Of a stretch of DNA of 14,005 nt, positions 1 to 7,427 are shown piece after piece. Position numbers and translations under genes: made by a program. Under the pieces are notes generated by a model, which had not been told where the DNA came from, searched no databases, and worked only from the letters and a program-made list of their open reading frames with translations. This DNA comes from Coprobacillus sp. GTDB lineage: Bacteria > Bacillota_I > Bacilli_A > RFN20 > CAG-826. How positions within the stretch are numbered: position 1 is the stretch's first letter; each line of letters opens with the position of its first letter. The stretch is from the NCBI GenBank assembly GCA_021203745.1, contig JAJQAP010000039.1, positions 1 to 14,005 on the forward strand, read 5' to 3'.

Positions 1-341
1 TAATTGAGTATTCGATCCTGTAAGCCATGTTTTGTCTAGGATAATAATTTATCTAGGTTTCCCTACCACCATCGATTCGTTTCTCTAGGTGATTTCCCTT
101 ACCAAATTTAGGTTTCTCGCTTATGGGGTTTACCGCGTTTCATCCTATGATTACTCATAGGCTCGTCTCTGTGGCACTTTGTGGCGCCTTCCCCTAGTAG
201 GGTCATTTGCCGCCGTCACGCACTCCTACGTGCCTAGCGTTATTTATTTCCGCTAGCATAATCACTACAGGCATCACAGCCTGTGCGAGCATGGACTTTC
301 CTCTAACCTTTCAGCCAGTAATTATCCAGATCGAATGATAA
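1..341 (-). ncRNA. rnpB: RNase P RNA, type B (Bacillus class)
   Basis: Catalytic RNA of ribonuclease P, which removes 5' leaders from pre-tRNAs. On the minus strand it carries the hallmark conserved blocks in order: GAGGAAAGUCC near the 5' end, GAUGCCUGUAGUG, GUGCCACAGAGACGA, GAAACGCGGUAAACCCC, GCGAGAAACC followed by UAAAUUUGGUA, and ACAAAACAUGGCUUACAG near the 3' end. Terminal helix P1 is visible as AUUCGAUC (around 337-330) pairing with GAUCGAAU (17-10), leaving a tail of about nine nucleotides at the window edge. A perfect hairpin CCUAUGA-GUAA-UCAUAGG lies where Bacillus has its equivalent stem. The block wording fits Bacillus rather than E. coli type RNA. At about 340 nt it is shorter than the roughly 400-nt B. 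subtilis RNA. It sits directly behind gpsB, as in Bacillus, and may be cut from the gpsB transcript; no convincing own promoter is seen. The 5' and 3' ends are estimates. Confidence 0.95.
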
Positions 342-342
342 T

Positions 343-684
343 CTATTTTATTGAACTAGGGTCATAACCGAGGTCAAATAAATAGTCTTCTAAGGCACGG
401 ATTCTTTTAATAAGATCCATGTTGTCTAAGGAAACAGTATCAGTTTCGCTGATACCCTTTAGTCTTGATTTATATTTTTCAAGTTCAATTTCAAGGGTTT
501 GTATCTGTTCCTTTAAGGCCTCTTCAGTGGTGTTAGAAGCTTGTACTTCTTCTTCTATCTTTTGATAGTCCTCAATAATTTGGTCAAGAAATTCATCGAC
601 TTCTAAGGAATCATAACCATTAGAAGATTTAGAAAATTTCTTTTCAAGGATTTGATTAGAGTCTAGAGATAAATCCACTTTCAT
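343..684 (-). CDS. gpsB: Cell-division regulator GpsB (DivIVA-like)
   Basis: Small cytoplasmic, membrane-associated coiled-coil adaptor that in Firmicutes links the division septum with wall synthases. Of 113 residues, the N-terminal DivIVA/GpsB domain (about 9-45) shows ILEKKF and GYDSLEVDEFLDQIIEDY. A heptad-rich coiled coil follows (about 40-78), then an acidic linker and the short C-terminal helix DLIKRIRALEDYLF (90-103), which matches the GpsB trimerisation segment. Length is typical of GpsB and much shorter than DivIVA. The gene lies directly upstream of rnpB, the arrangement known from Bacillus. The ATG is preceded by a good promoter but no Shine-Dalgarno sequence, so translation probably starts on a leader of only about five nucleotides. 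Confidence 0.93.
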   Translation of the reverse strand: MKVDLSLDSNQILEKKFSKSSNGYDSLEVDEFLDQIIEDYQKIEEEVQASNTTEEALKEQIQTLEIELEKYKSRLKGISETDTVSLDNMDLIKRIRALEDYLFDLGYDPSSIK

Positions 685-695
685 AGGCTGCTAAT

Positions 696-724
696 ATTAT
701 ATATTAGGAATTAGGTATCTTCAA
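696..724 (-). promoter_or_regulatory. Promoter of gpsB(-rnpB)
   Basis: On the minus strand TTGAAG (724-719), a 17-nt spacer and a perfect TATAAT (701-696). The predicted start falls about 7 nt downstream, near 689, only about 5 nt before the gpsB ATG (684-682). No SD-like sequence lies between -10 and ATG. The call rests on hexamer match and spacing. Confidence 0.7.
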
Positions 725-733
725 TAAATAAGA

Positions 734-762
734 GTGGAAAAAAATCACAAATTATCTAATAA
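734..762 (+). promoter_or_regulatory. Possible promoter of exonuclease-recU
   Basis: GTGGAA (734-739), 17 nt, TAATAA (757-762), facing away from gpsB in the 87-nt divergent spacer. Both hexamers are imperfect and the AT-rich context offers alternative -10 boxes. If right, transcription starts about 3 nt before the ATG at 772, and no SD is visible. Confidence 0.35.
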
Positions 763-771
763 TAATTAAGT

Positions 772-1506
772 ATGGCAAAATTAGAGAAATTACTAAAAAC
801 AAGAAAAAGCATTTGCTTCCTAGACTTAGAAGGGACTCAGTATTCTCACGAGTGTATCGCGCTTGGCGCCGAGGTTTGTACATTAAATAAAAACGGAAGC
901 ATTAGAAAAAAAAGAGAACCATTTAAGGTTTATGTAAAACCAAAAAATAAGATAGGTAAATACATTGAAACTTTAACAGGAATCACCGATAAATTTATCG
1001 AAGAAAATGGTGTTAGTTTTAAAGAGGCAATTGAGAAATTCTTTAAGTATTTGGGATCCTATGGAAAAGGGTCTTTATATATCACATATGGGTCTCATGA
1101 TATGACAATATTGAACCAAACAATCGCCTATAATTTAGACGCACCAATGGAGAAATGCAAAGTTATTCAGAAAAATTACCTTGATTTTCAAACGATTTTT
1201 AATGAATACGTTAAGGATGATCAAAACAATGTTTTATCCCTCGTTCATGCCTGTGAACTCTTTGAATGTTTAGATACATCTTTAAAACCTCATGATCCAG
1301 AAAATGACGCTATCCAACTAGCAAATTTATACCAGGCTTTATACGATAGAAAAGATATTCTCTTTGAACGTTATAAGAAGGTTTTAGCCGCTAACTCAAA
1401 ACTCCCTTCCCCTATTGCAAAGCTCCTTAAAGATATCAATGATGGGAAGATTGTTGATAGCGAGACTTACGATAAATATATCCACGAGGAGATTGAACAT
1501 CTATGA
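772..1506 (+). CDS. DEDDh-family 3'-5' exonuclease
   Basis: Predicted RNase T / DnaQ-like 3'-5' exonuclease of 244 residues. The catalytic set is visible: motif ExoI FLDLEGT with D18 and E20, motif ExoII around D110 (TYGSHDMTIL), and motif ExoIII HDPENDA with H174 and D179 spaced H-x4-D, which makes it DEDDh. LTGIT at 68-72 is typical of the fold. The last 50 or so residues are a helical extension with no recognised domain. The natural substrate (RNA or DNA) cannot be told from sequence. It overlaps recU by 4 nt (ATGA), so the two are probably translated together, which hints at a DNA-repair or recombination link, though that is inference. The ATG start follows directly after the divergent promoter region; no SD is present. 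Confidence 0.82.
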   Translation: MAKLEKLLKTRKSICFLDLEGTQYSHECIALGAEVCTLNKNGSIRKKREPFKVYVKPKNKIGKYIETLTGITDKFIEENGVSFKEAIEKFFKYLGSYGKGSLYITYGSHDMTILNQTIAYNLDAPMEKCKVIQKNYLDFQTIFNEYVKDDQNNVLSLVHACELFECLDTSLKPHDPENDAIQLANLYQALYDRKDILFERYKKVLAANSKLPSPIAKLLKDINDGKIVDSETYDKYIHEEIEHL

Positions 1507-2087
1507 TTCATTATCCTGATGGAACGCCATATAAAGAACCAAAGACAAAACAAACCTACACAAAAAAAGGCACCGAAGCAAATAGGGGCATGTCTTTAGA
1601 AGACGATATCAATAAATCAAATGAATACTATCGAGAAAACGACATTTGCCTTATTACAAAAAGACCCACACCTATTAATGTCGTAAAAGTTGATTACTCA
1701 AAAGGGGCTAGAATTACTGATGCCTATTTTGAAAAAGAAAGCACAACCGATTATAACGGGGTTTATAAAGGACGATATATCGATTTTGAAACCAAAAATA
1801 CGAAATCGAAGACATCATTTCCTTTTGCTAATATCCCAGAACATCAAATCGATCACCTAACAAGGGTATTACGACATGGCGGCATTGCTTTCTTTATTAT
1901 CGAGTTCCAAAGTCTAGACGAAGTCTATCTTATCGATGCCTCGTTAATTATCGAACGATATAACAGCAGAGAGAGAAAATCACTCTCTTACCAAGAGATA
2001 AAAGAAAAAGGATTAATAATCGAACGATCTTATAATCCACCACTAAAATATATCGATGCGGTAAATAAACTCTATTTTGCGGAGTAA
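1503..2087 (+). CDS. recU: Holliday junction resolvase RecU
   Basis: Structure-specific endonuclease that cleaves Holliday junctions in recombinational repair and chromosome segregation of Firmicutes. The 194-residue protein aligns by eye along its full length with B. subtilis RecU: N-terminal MIHYPDGTPY, NRGMSLEDDINKSNEYY (28-43), KRPTPINVVKVDY, the active-site run TTDYNGVYKGRYIDFETK (81-98) and EHQIDHL (114-119). Expected metal-binding and catalytic residues are present: D83, E96, K98 and Q115. The stalk is the segment between D65 and D83. The start overlaps the exonuclease stop by 4 nt. In Bacillus recU pairs with the penicillin-binding protein gene ponA; no ponA is present here. The 3' end overlaps the 3' end of nth on the other strand by 16 nt, with no terminator between. 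Confidence 0.95.
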   Translation: MIHYPDGTPYKEPKTKQTYTKKGTEANRGMSLEDDINKSNEYYRENDICLITKRPTPINVVKVDYSKGARITDAYFEKESTTDYNGVYKGRYIDFETKNTKSKTSFPFANIPEHQIDHLTRVLRHGGIAFFIIEFQSLDEVYLIDASLIIERYNSRERKSLSYQEIKEKGLIIERSYNPPLKYIDAVNKLYFAE

Positions 2088-2710
2088 TATTTGCAGATAT
2101 CCTTTAATTTACACTCTTCGCAATGAGGATTTCTCGCTAAGCAGAAATACCTCCCAAAATGAATAAATAGATGATGAGCATTAATCCAATCTGATTCATC
2201 TATTATTTTTTTAAGTTTTTTCTCTACTTCATCTGGAGAATCATCATATTTTGCTAGTCCTAATCTTGCGGACACTCTTTTTACATGGGTGTCCACAGCT
2301 AAATCAGGTATTTTAAAAACCTCTGCTCTAATTACCCCTGCACTTTTATTACCAATCCCTGGAAGTGTAGTTAGTTTTTCCTTCTCACTTGGTAAAATGC
2401 CGTCAAAGTCTGATAAAAGTTTCTTAGCAAAATCTATGACATTTTTGGCTTTGTTCTTGTAAATGCCTAGGATTTTGATGATTTCCTCGATATCCCTAAC
2501 GTCCGCATTTGCTAAATCCTGTAAAGTTTTGTACTTGTTAAATAAAACTGCAGTGACTTCATTGACTTTTTTATCTGTCGTCTGTGCACTGAGTAAAACC
2601 GCGATAGCGAGTTCGTAGTCCTTTGTGTAGTTAAGTTCACAATGAGCATCAGGAAATAGTTCCCTAAAATAGGAGAGAATATATTCAATATCTATGCTTT
2701 TTTTATTCAT
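2072..2710 (-). CDS. nth: Endonuclease III (DNA glycosylase/AP lyase)
   Basis: Base-excision repair enzyme that removes oxidised pyrimidines and nicks abasic sites. The 212-residue protein has the helix-hairpin-helix LPGIGNKSAG (116-125) with the catalytic lysine K122, the catalytic aspartate D140 in VDTHVKRV, and a C-terminal 4Fe-4S loop with cysteines 190, 197, 200 and 206 (C-x6-C-x2-C-x5-C). The SAQTTD motif (41-46) is also typical. Length is normal. It follows dnaD with an 8-nt overlap, the order found in Bacillus, though without ypoC after it. No strong SD is seen, so translational coupling to dnaD is likely. The C-terminal codons overlap recU. Confidence 0.96.
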   Translation of the reverse strand: MNKKSIDIEYILSYFRELFPDAHCELNYTKDYELAIAVLLSAQTTDKKVNEVTAVLFNKYKTLQDLANADVRDIEEIIKILGIYKNKAKNVIDFAKKLLSDFDGILPSEKEKLTTLPGIGNKSAGVIRAEVFKIPDLAVDTHVKRVSARLGLAKYDDSPDEVEKKLKKIIDESDWINAHHLFIHFGRYFCLARNPHCEECKLKDICKYYSAK

Positions 2711-3356
2711 CTTTTTTAACCCAAGGGGTTTTTGCTAAATCGACTGTCTTTTCAAGGTTCTTATCCCAGTTTTCATCGTTTGTGGATAAACCCTCGTTTT
2801 GTCTATCTTCTTTTTTCTCCCAGTTTAAGAGAATCCTGTCAACTTCACGAAGAGATTTCTTATTTTTTGATAGAGCTTCTTTTAAAGCATTAATAATTGT
2901 TTCCTCTGAGTATCCATATTGGATCCAAGCGGTAATTTTATCCACTTCCACTGGCGAGAGATTTCTATTTAAGAGTTTTTCAAATGATGTATAGATTGTA
3001 TCTTCCATCTCTTTTTTTGAGGGATTAATGTTTGATTCGTCGTCTTCAGCGGCACTTAGTTTAAAGTCATTAAAGAGAATGTTATTTAATGGATCAAGGG
3101 ATGTAATTGTGCCGTTTGCGGATGTTTTAAATTCGATATATCTCTTTTTTAAAAGAGAGGCGATAATATCATCAATCTTTTTTGGATCATAATTCATCTT
3201 AAGTGAAAGTAAATCCGCAGTTATCAAAGCGTTATTTTCTCTTATAAGTTGATCAATCATTAAAAGGACGATAACTTCATCTTCACTGATTTTAAGTTTC
3301 TTGTAGTTATCTAAAAGAAGATATCTAAAATCTATCGCATTAGTAATCATACTCAT
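2703..3356 (-). CDS. dnaD: Primosomal protein DnaD
   Basis: Replication initiation and restart protein of low-GC Gram-positives that acts with DnaB/DnaI in helicase loading. Of 217 residues, about 10-85 form the winged-helix-like N-terminal domain (ISEDEVIVLLMIDQLI, then DDIIASLLKKRYIE). A variable acidic linker (about 100-118) leads to the DnaB2/DnaD C-terminal domain (about 121-180): YTSFEKLLNRNLSPVEVDKI and YSEETIINALKEAL, ending in the family motif VDRILLNW (172-179, a YIxxILxxW variant). The C-terminal tail is polar and low complexity. The ATG overlaps the cca stop as ATGA and is preceded by AGGGGAG at good spacing; the ATG two codons later is an alternative. Linkage to nth supports the call. 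Confidence 0.92.
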   Translation of the reverse strand: MSMITNAIDFRYLLLDNYKKLKISEDEVIVLLMIDQLIRENNALITADLLSLKMNYDPKKIDDIIASLLKKRYIEFKTSANGTITSLDPLNNILFNDFKLSAAEDDESNINPSKKEMEDTIYTSFEKLLNRNLSPVEVDKITAWIQYGYSEETIINALKEALSKNKKSLREVDRILLNWEKKEDRQNEGLSTNDENWDKNLEKTVDLAKTPWVKKDE

Positions 3357-4042
3357 ATTTTACTCTCCCCTAAAAGATAGTCGATAGAAAAATATCTAAA
3401 GACATTTCTCGTCGTTTGATAATCAATCTTCTTAAACTTGGATAGTTCGTGTCTTATCTTCTCGGGATTTAATTCATGGAGAAGTCCAACATTATCTTTA
3501 ATGGCCTGTTCTAAATCTGGATCAATAGAAAAACCGAGTGTTAAAGAGAATCTAATTGCCCTTAATATTCTAAGAGGGTCTTCAGTTATTCTTACTCTTG
3601 GGTCACCAATTGTTCGGATAACTTTATTCTCAATGTCTTTTTGACCACCAACAAAATCATAGATTTTAAACCTATCATCCATATATAGGCCGTTGATTGT
3701 GAAATCACGTCTTACGACATCTTCTTCCATGCTTTTAACGTATTCAATTATCGCTGGATGACGATAATCAGTATAGACAAACTCTTTTCTAAAGGTGACG
3801 ATATCATATCTAATACCATCTTTTTTAAGAGTAATAACTCCGTACTTTTTAAAGGAGGCATCAAAACTATAATCTTTTAGGATAACCACCACTTCATCTG
3901 GGGTGGCATCTGTTGCGATATCATAGTCTCCGACTTCTTTATACATAATAAAATCACGGACTGTCCCTCCCACCATAAAAAAGGAATATCCCGCGTCTTT
4001 AAATTTGTTTGTTAATTCAAGGAAAAAATTGATACCATCCAT
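3353..4042 (-). CDS. cca: Shortened CCA-adding tRNA nucleotidyltransferase (class II)
   Basis: Class II nucleotidyltransferase that adds or repairs the 3' CCA of tRNAs. Visible motifs: VGGTVRDFIM (24-33), catalytic GDYDIATDA with D39 and D41 (motif A), the flexible-loop region DIVTFRKEF (80-88), RRDFTINGLY with D113 (motif B), EDPLRILRAIRF with the nucleotide-templating EDxxR (154-158, motif D) and NPEKIRHEL (192-200, motif E). The protein stops at 229 residues, just past the neck, whereas family members are commonly near 400 with body and tail domains that hold the tRNA elbow. The end is not an obvious frameshift, because dnaD starts inside the stop codon region with its own SD. Whether it adds the full CCA or only part is uncertain. 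The start has no SD and a -10 box 7 nt upstream. Confidence 0.85.
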   Translation of the reverse strand: MDGINFFLELTNKFKDAGYSFFMVGGTVRDFIMYKEVGDYDIATDATPDEVVVILKDYSFDASFKKYGVITLKKDGIRYDIVTFRKEFVYTDYRHPAIIEYVKSMEEDVVRRDFTINGLYMDDRFKIYDFVGGQKDIENKVIRTIGDPRVRITEDPLRILRAIRFSLTLGFSIDPDLEQAIKDNVGLLHELNPEKIRHELSKFKKIDYQTTRNVFRYFSIDYLLGESKI

Positions 4043-4049
4043 ATCTATT

Positions 4050-4055
4050 ATTCTA
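4050..4055 (-). promoter_or_regulatory. -10 box of cca-dnaD-nth promoter
   Basis: TAGAAT on the minus strand ends exactly 7 nt before the cca ATG (4042-4040), the same distance as at parA. Transcription would start at or one base before the ATG. No convincing -35 hexamer is seen at 16-18 nt. Confidence 0.45.
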
Positions 4056-4065
4056 TAAATTAGAA

Positions 4066-4095
4066 AGAAAAAATAAAAGAATTAACTAAAGTTAA
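4066..4095 (-). terminator. Weak hairpin and U-rich tract after hup
   Basis: At the hup stop codon TTAAC-UUUA-GUUAA (4095-4082) can form a 5-bp stem, followed on the minus strand by a U-rich run (4081-4066). The stem has one G-C pair, so termination would be inefficient. It separates hup from the cca promoter. Confidence 0.3.
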
Positions 4096-4376
4096 GAGTT
4101 CAATTTTTCCTTAAATGTCCTTGAAGGATGAAAGGAAACGGTCTTTGTCTCTTGAAGTGTCACTTGTTTATGGGAAATGGGATCGGTTCCTATACGGGCT
4201 TTCTTTGTAATTGGACTTAAAGTGCCAAAGTTACAAATGTTTACCTCATTTCCGTCAATTAAAGATCTCTCAATCGTGCTAAAAACTAGGTCTACAGCAG
4301 TTTCTGCGTCTTTTTTTAGTAGTCCACCATCCATATAAAGAACATTCACTAAATCGCTTTTATTTAGTTTGTCCAT
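4092..4376 (-). CDS. hup: HU-family nucleoid DNA-binding protein
   Basis: Small histone-like protein that bends and compacts DNA as a dimer. Its 94 residues follow the HU/IHF fold: two N-terminal helices (MDKLNKSDLVNVL and DAETAVDLVFSTIERSLIDG), the turn NICNFGTLSP (46-55, canonical GFG reads NFG), and a beta-arm (about 57-78) with the DNA-intercalating proline P66 in TDPISHK. SFHPSRTFKEKLN closes the fold. The arm is less basic than in classical HU (the usual RNPQTG reads TDPISH), so this is a divergent member. It follows gpsA after 52 nt with its own strong SD (AAGGAG, 4 nt before ATG). The Bacillus order gpsA-spoIVA-hbs is matched here without the spore gene. Confidence 0.9.
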   Translation of the reverse strand: MDKLNKSDLVNVLYMDGGLLKKDAETAVDLVFSTIERSLIDGNEVNICNFGTLSPITKKARIGTDPISHKQVTLQETKTVSFHPSRTFKEKLNS

Positions 4377-4428
4377 AATAACGCTCCTTAAATAGACAAT
4401 AAATTAGAAATATGTATGTAAAGAGATA

Positions 4429-5424
4429 TTATTCGCTCTTCAAAGGTCGATTCATCAATGAAGATATAAGCTGAGAAGGACGAGCCTTAGAGTAGATGAT
4501 TTGATAGAGGGCATCGATGATTGGAAGTTCAATATTCATCTTATCGGAAAGTCGTTTGACTACTTCAATTGTCTTTAACCCTTCCACAGTCTTTGTGTTT
4601 GTCTCAAGAAAGTGCGTGGCGTCATCATCTTTTCCTATCTCTTCTCCTGCACAAAAGTTACGGGAGTGACGGGAATAACAGGTAACCACCAAATCGCCAA
4701 GTCCAGTAAGTCCTAGTAGCGTTTCTTTTTTGCCACCACTAGCGAGAACAAATTTTGTTATTTCAGCTAGACCCCGAGTACATAAAGCAGCTCTAGCATT
4801 ATCTCCATAACCAAGTCCTTCAAGGACTCCTGAACCGATAGCGATGGCATTCTTCATTGCTGCACAAAGCTCGCTACCGACTTCGTCGTCATTTGTGTAG
4901 ACTCTAAAATAACTATTTGAAAATATTTTAGCAACTTTTTTGGCTATTGTCTTGTTTTTTGATACTGCACAGATGCAAGTAAGGTCTCTAATTATGACCT
5001 CTTCCGCGTGACTTGGCCCAATCAATGAGACAATTTCTTCTCTCTTAGTCTCTGGAATTATTTTTCGAATTGTTTCAGAAAGACGATCATTTGTGTCCAC
5101 ATCAAACCCTTTTGCGGTGTTAATTAGAAGTACTTTTTTAGTGAGTAAAGGCTCAATTTGCTCTAAGACTGATTTAAAGGCCACAGTGGGTACTGAAAGA
5201 ATTAAAACATCTTTATCTTTAACTGCTTCTTCTAAAGAAGTTGTCGCCTTAATATGTTCACTTAGATAATTATCAGGGAAATATGTAATATTTCGATGCT
5301 CATTATTAATGGAGTAAACATCTATCTCTCTATTAGAGTAGATAATTACCTCATATCCATTATCATCTAAAACTTGGGCAAGCGTTGTTCCCCACGCTCC
5401 ACCACCTATTACACCAAATTTCAT
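4429..5424 (-). CDS. gpsA: Glycerol-3-phosphate dehydrogenase [NAD(P)+]
   Basis: Cytosolic enzyme that reduces dihydroxyacetone phosphate to sn-glycerol-3-phosphate, the backbone of phospholipids. The 331-residue protein begins with the Rossmann dinucleotide-binding motif GVIGGGAWGTTLA (4-16). INTAKGFD (101-108) contains K105, GPSHAEEV is at 136-143, and AAMKNAIAIGSG (188-199) contains the catalytic lysine K191. GDNARAALCTRGLAEI (208-223) and GLTGLGDLVVTC (238-249) are family signatures. Length is normal. The start overlaps the der stop by 4 nt (ATGA) and is preceded by AAGGGAG, 8 nt upstream. The der-gpsA-hup order is conserved in Firmicutes. Confidence 0.97.
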   Translation of the reverse strand: MKFGVIGGGAWGTTLAQVLDDNGYEVIIYSNREIDVYSINNEHRNITYFPDNYLSEHIKATTSLEEAVKDKDVLILSVPTVAFKSVLEQIEPLLTKKVLLINTAKGFDVDTNDRLSETIRKIIPETKREEIVSLIGPSHAEEVIIRDLTCICAVSKNKTIAKKVAKIFSNSYFRVYTNDDEVGSELCAAMKNAIAIGSGVLEGLGYGDNARAALCTRGLAEITKFVLASGGKKETLLGLTGLGDLVVTCYSRHSRNFCAGEEIGKDDDATHFLETNTKTVEGLKTIEVVKRLSDKMNIELPIIDALYQIIYSKARPSQLISSLMNRPLKSE

Positions 5425-6746
5425 AAATCTTTCTCCCTTCTTCCTTTTAATATAAACCTTATTGGTGTGCCATCAAAATTGAAAGCGCTTCTTAACTGAT
5501 TTTCTAGATAACGTTGGTAGGAAAAGTGCATAAAATCAGGATTATTCACCGATAACATAAAGGTTGGAGGAGCGGTACTAACCTGAGTAGCATAGAGTAT
5601 TTTAAGTCTCCCTCCTTTAAAGTATGGAGGTTCATTAAGGGCCACTGCATCATGGATGATAGTGTTTAATAAACCTGTCGTAATTCTTGTATGATAGGCA
5701 ACACTTACTTTTTTGAGTGCATCAAAGAATGTATTTAGTCTAGATCTAGTTAAAGCACTTAAAAACACTATTGGAGCGTATGGGATAAACTTAAACTCGT
5801 TTTGAACCTTTTTCCTATACTCTTCCATTGGATTAGCTTTTTTATCCACAAGATCCCATTTATTTAAGACGAGAATAATTCCTTTCTTTAAGTCTGTCGC
5901 ATAGGAGAGGATGTGTTTATCTTGGTCTACAATTCCTTCCGCGGCATCGATAACATCGACGACAATATCACTTCGTTCAATGGCTTTCAACGCTCTTATT
6001 GCCGAGTACTTATCTATTGACTCGTAGATTTTGCCTCGTTTTCTAAGTCCTGCAGTATCTATAAGGGTATATTTCTCCCCATCTTTTTCAAAATAGGAGT
6101 CAATGGCATCTCTAGTAGTGCCGCTTATTGGGGATACAATTACCCTTTCTTCTTTTAGGATTGCGTTAGCGAGTGATGATTTACCAACATTAGGTCTACC
6201 TATAATACAGAATGTTGTCCCTTCGTTTTCTGTCTCTACAATCTCTTCAGGTAAAAGTTCAATGATCTTATTTAATAGATCTCCAATACCCACGCCGTGT
6301 AAAGAAGAGAGAACAATTGGGTCTCCTAAACCTAAACGAGAAAACTGATATGCGTCACCAATATGCGTTACGTCATCGATTTTATTGACACAAAAGATAA
6401 TTGCCTTCCCTGAGGCTCTTAATATTTTTGATACTTCCATATCATCGTCGGTAAGACCCATTTCACCATCCACCACAAAGACGATGACATCTGCTTCTTC
6501 GATAGCGATTTCCGCTTGCATACGGATTTGTTCTTGGAAGGGATGATCCGCTAGTTCAATCCCTCCAGTGTCAATTAAAGAAAAGGAGCGATCTTTCCAT
6601 GTCGCTACCCCATATAATCTATCCCTGGTGATACCAGGGGTGTCATCCACTATCGCCCTTCTTTCTCCAAGGAGACGATTGAAGATGGTAGATTTACCAA
6701 CATTAGGGGCACCGACAATTGCAACTGTAGGTTTAGCATCATTCAT
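5421..6746 (-). CDS. der: Ribosome assembly GTPase Der (EngA)
   Basis: GTPase with two tandem G domains that acts in maturation of the 50S subunit. Counting from the chosen ATG (441 residues): G domain 1 has GAPNVGKS (12-19), DTPGITRD, DTGG (59-62) and NKID (121-124); G domain 2 has GRPNVGKS (183-190), DTAG (230-233) and NKWD (295-298). A KH-like domain fills about 350-441 and ends in GTPIRFILKGRREKDL. A GTG two codons upstream is possible, but the ATG at 6746 sits 7 nt after GGGGAG and gives an N-terminus (MNDAKPTVAIVG) like that of other Der proteins. It overlaps the cmk 3' end by 8 nt and gpsA by 4 nt, so the three are almost certainly cotranscribed. The usual rpsA-like gene between cmk and der is missing. 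Confidence 0.97.
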   Translation of the reverse strand: MNDAKPTVAIVGAPNVGKSTIFNRLLGERRAIVDDTPGITRDRLYGVATWKDRSFSLIDTGGIELADHPFQEQIRMQAEIAIEEADVIVFVVDGEMGLTDDDMEVSKILRASGKAIIFCVNKIDDVTHIGDAYQFSRLGLGDPIVLSSLHGVGIGDLLNKIIELLPEEIVETENEGTTFCIIGRPNVGKSSLANAILKEERVIVSPISGTTRDAIDSYFEKDGEKYTLIDTAGLRKRGKIYESIDKYSAIRALKAIERSDIVVDVIDAAEGIVDQDKHILSYATDLKKGIILVLNKWDLVDKKANPMEEYRKKVQNEFKFIPYAPIVFLSALTRSRLNTFFDALKKVSVAYHTRITTGLLNTIIHDAVALNEPPYFKGGRLKILYATQVSTAPPTFMLSVNNPDFMHFSYQRYLENQLRSAFNFDGTPIRFILKGRREKDL

Positions 6747-7416
6747 TAACACTCTCCCCTTTGACTTTTTTATTTACGATATCGATAATCGTGTTTACCA
6801 CTTCTTCAACACTCATAAAGGATGTATCAATTAAAATTGAGTCAGGAGCGGGTTTTAAGGGAGCAAAATCCCTATGGGAATCGATATAGTCTCTCTTTCT
6901 CACATCCTCTTCAACACTTTCAAGGGTACAATCTATTCCTTTTTGGACGTTTTCATCGTATCTTCTTGTGGCTCTCTCTTCCACAGATGCTATCTGATAG
7001 ATCTTAATATCGGCATCTGGTAAAACATAGGTTCCAATATCTCTTCCATCCATGATAACGGATTTATTTCTCGCCATCTCTCTTTGTAAATCAACAAGGG
7101 CTAAACGAATATCTTTATAGGAAGCAATATAAGAAACTTGAGAGGAGACATATGGTTCTCTTATAACCTCTGTTACATCAGTGCCGTTACATAAAACCAC
7201 TTCATTTTCTAGGAGTTCAATATGAACTTTGTCAATAACCGCGACACATGCTGCTTCATCCTGACAATTGATTCCATTTTCAAGGCAATACCAAGTATAA
7301 GCACGATACATCGCACCGGTATCAATATAGGTAATGTTTAGACGTTTGGCGACAATCTTTGCCACGGTACTTTTACCAGCAGCAGCAGGACCATCGATAG
7401 CAATTGATACTTTCAT
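6739..7416 (-). CDS. cmk: Cytidylate kinase
   Basis: Phosphorylates CMP and dCMP with ATP, recycling nucleotides released from RNA turnover and phospholipid synthesis. The 225-residue protein starts MKVSIAIDGPAAAGKS with the Walker A P-loop at 9-16. DTGAMYRA (32-39) forms the NMP site, MDGRDIGT is at 122-129, and KRDYIDSHRD (174-183) is the LID/cytidylate signature. The reading frame is open for 29 codons further upstream, from a TTG, but that extension resembles nothing in the family and lies across another gene. The ATG at 7416 is preceded by AGAGG, 6 nt upstream, so it is the start. It follows the small membrane protein by 11 nt and overlaps der by 8 nt. Confidence 0.96.
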   Translation of the reverse strand: MKVSIAIDGPAAAGKSTVAKIVAKRLNITYIDTGAMYRAYTWYCLENGINCQDEAACVAVIDKVHIELLENEVVLCNGTDVTEVIREPYVSSQVSYIASYKDIRLALVDLQREMARNKSVIMDGRDIGTYVLPDADIKIYQIASVEERATRRYDENVQKGIDCTLESVEEDVRKRDYIDSHRDFAPLKPAPDSILIDTSFMSVEEVVNTIIDIVNKKVKGESVNE

Positions 7417-7427
7417 ACTTGACCTCT

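Noticed and set aside
346..390. Possible own promoter for rnpB (TTGACC and TAAAAT in the gpsB 3' end)
   Set aside because: The spacer between these hexamers is 21 nt, too long for a standard promoter, and no alternative pair fits well; transcription from the gpsB promoter is the simpler reading.
3438..3644. Open frame on the plus strand inside cca
   Set aside because: It mirrors the conserved cca coding frame on the opposite strand, has no family resemblance or SD, and is a shadow. The same holds for plus-strand frames at 2782-2994, 6103-6348, 6568-6834, 6822-7007, 7486-7683 and 11255-11461, and minus-strand frames at 7643-7861 and 9517-9816.
6747..6752. GTG start for der two codons upstream of the ATG
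   Set aside because: GGGGAG is only 1 nt from the GTG but 7 nt from the ATG, so the ATG is preferred.
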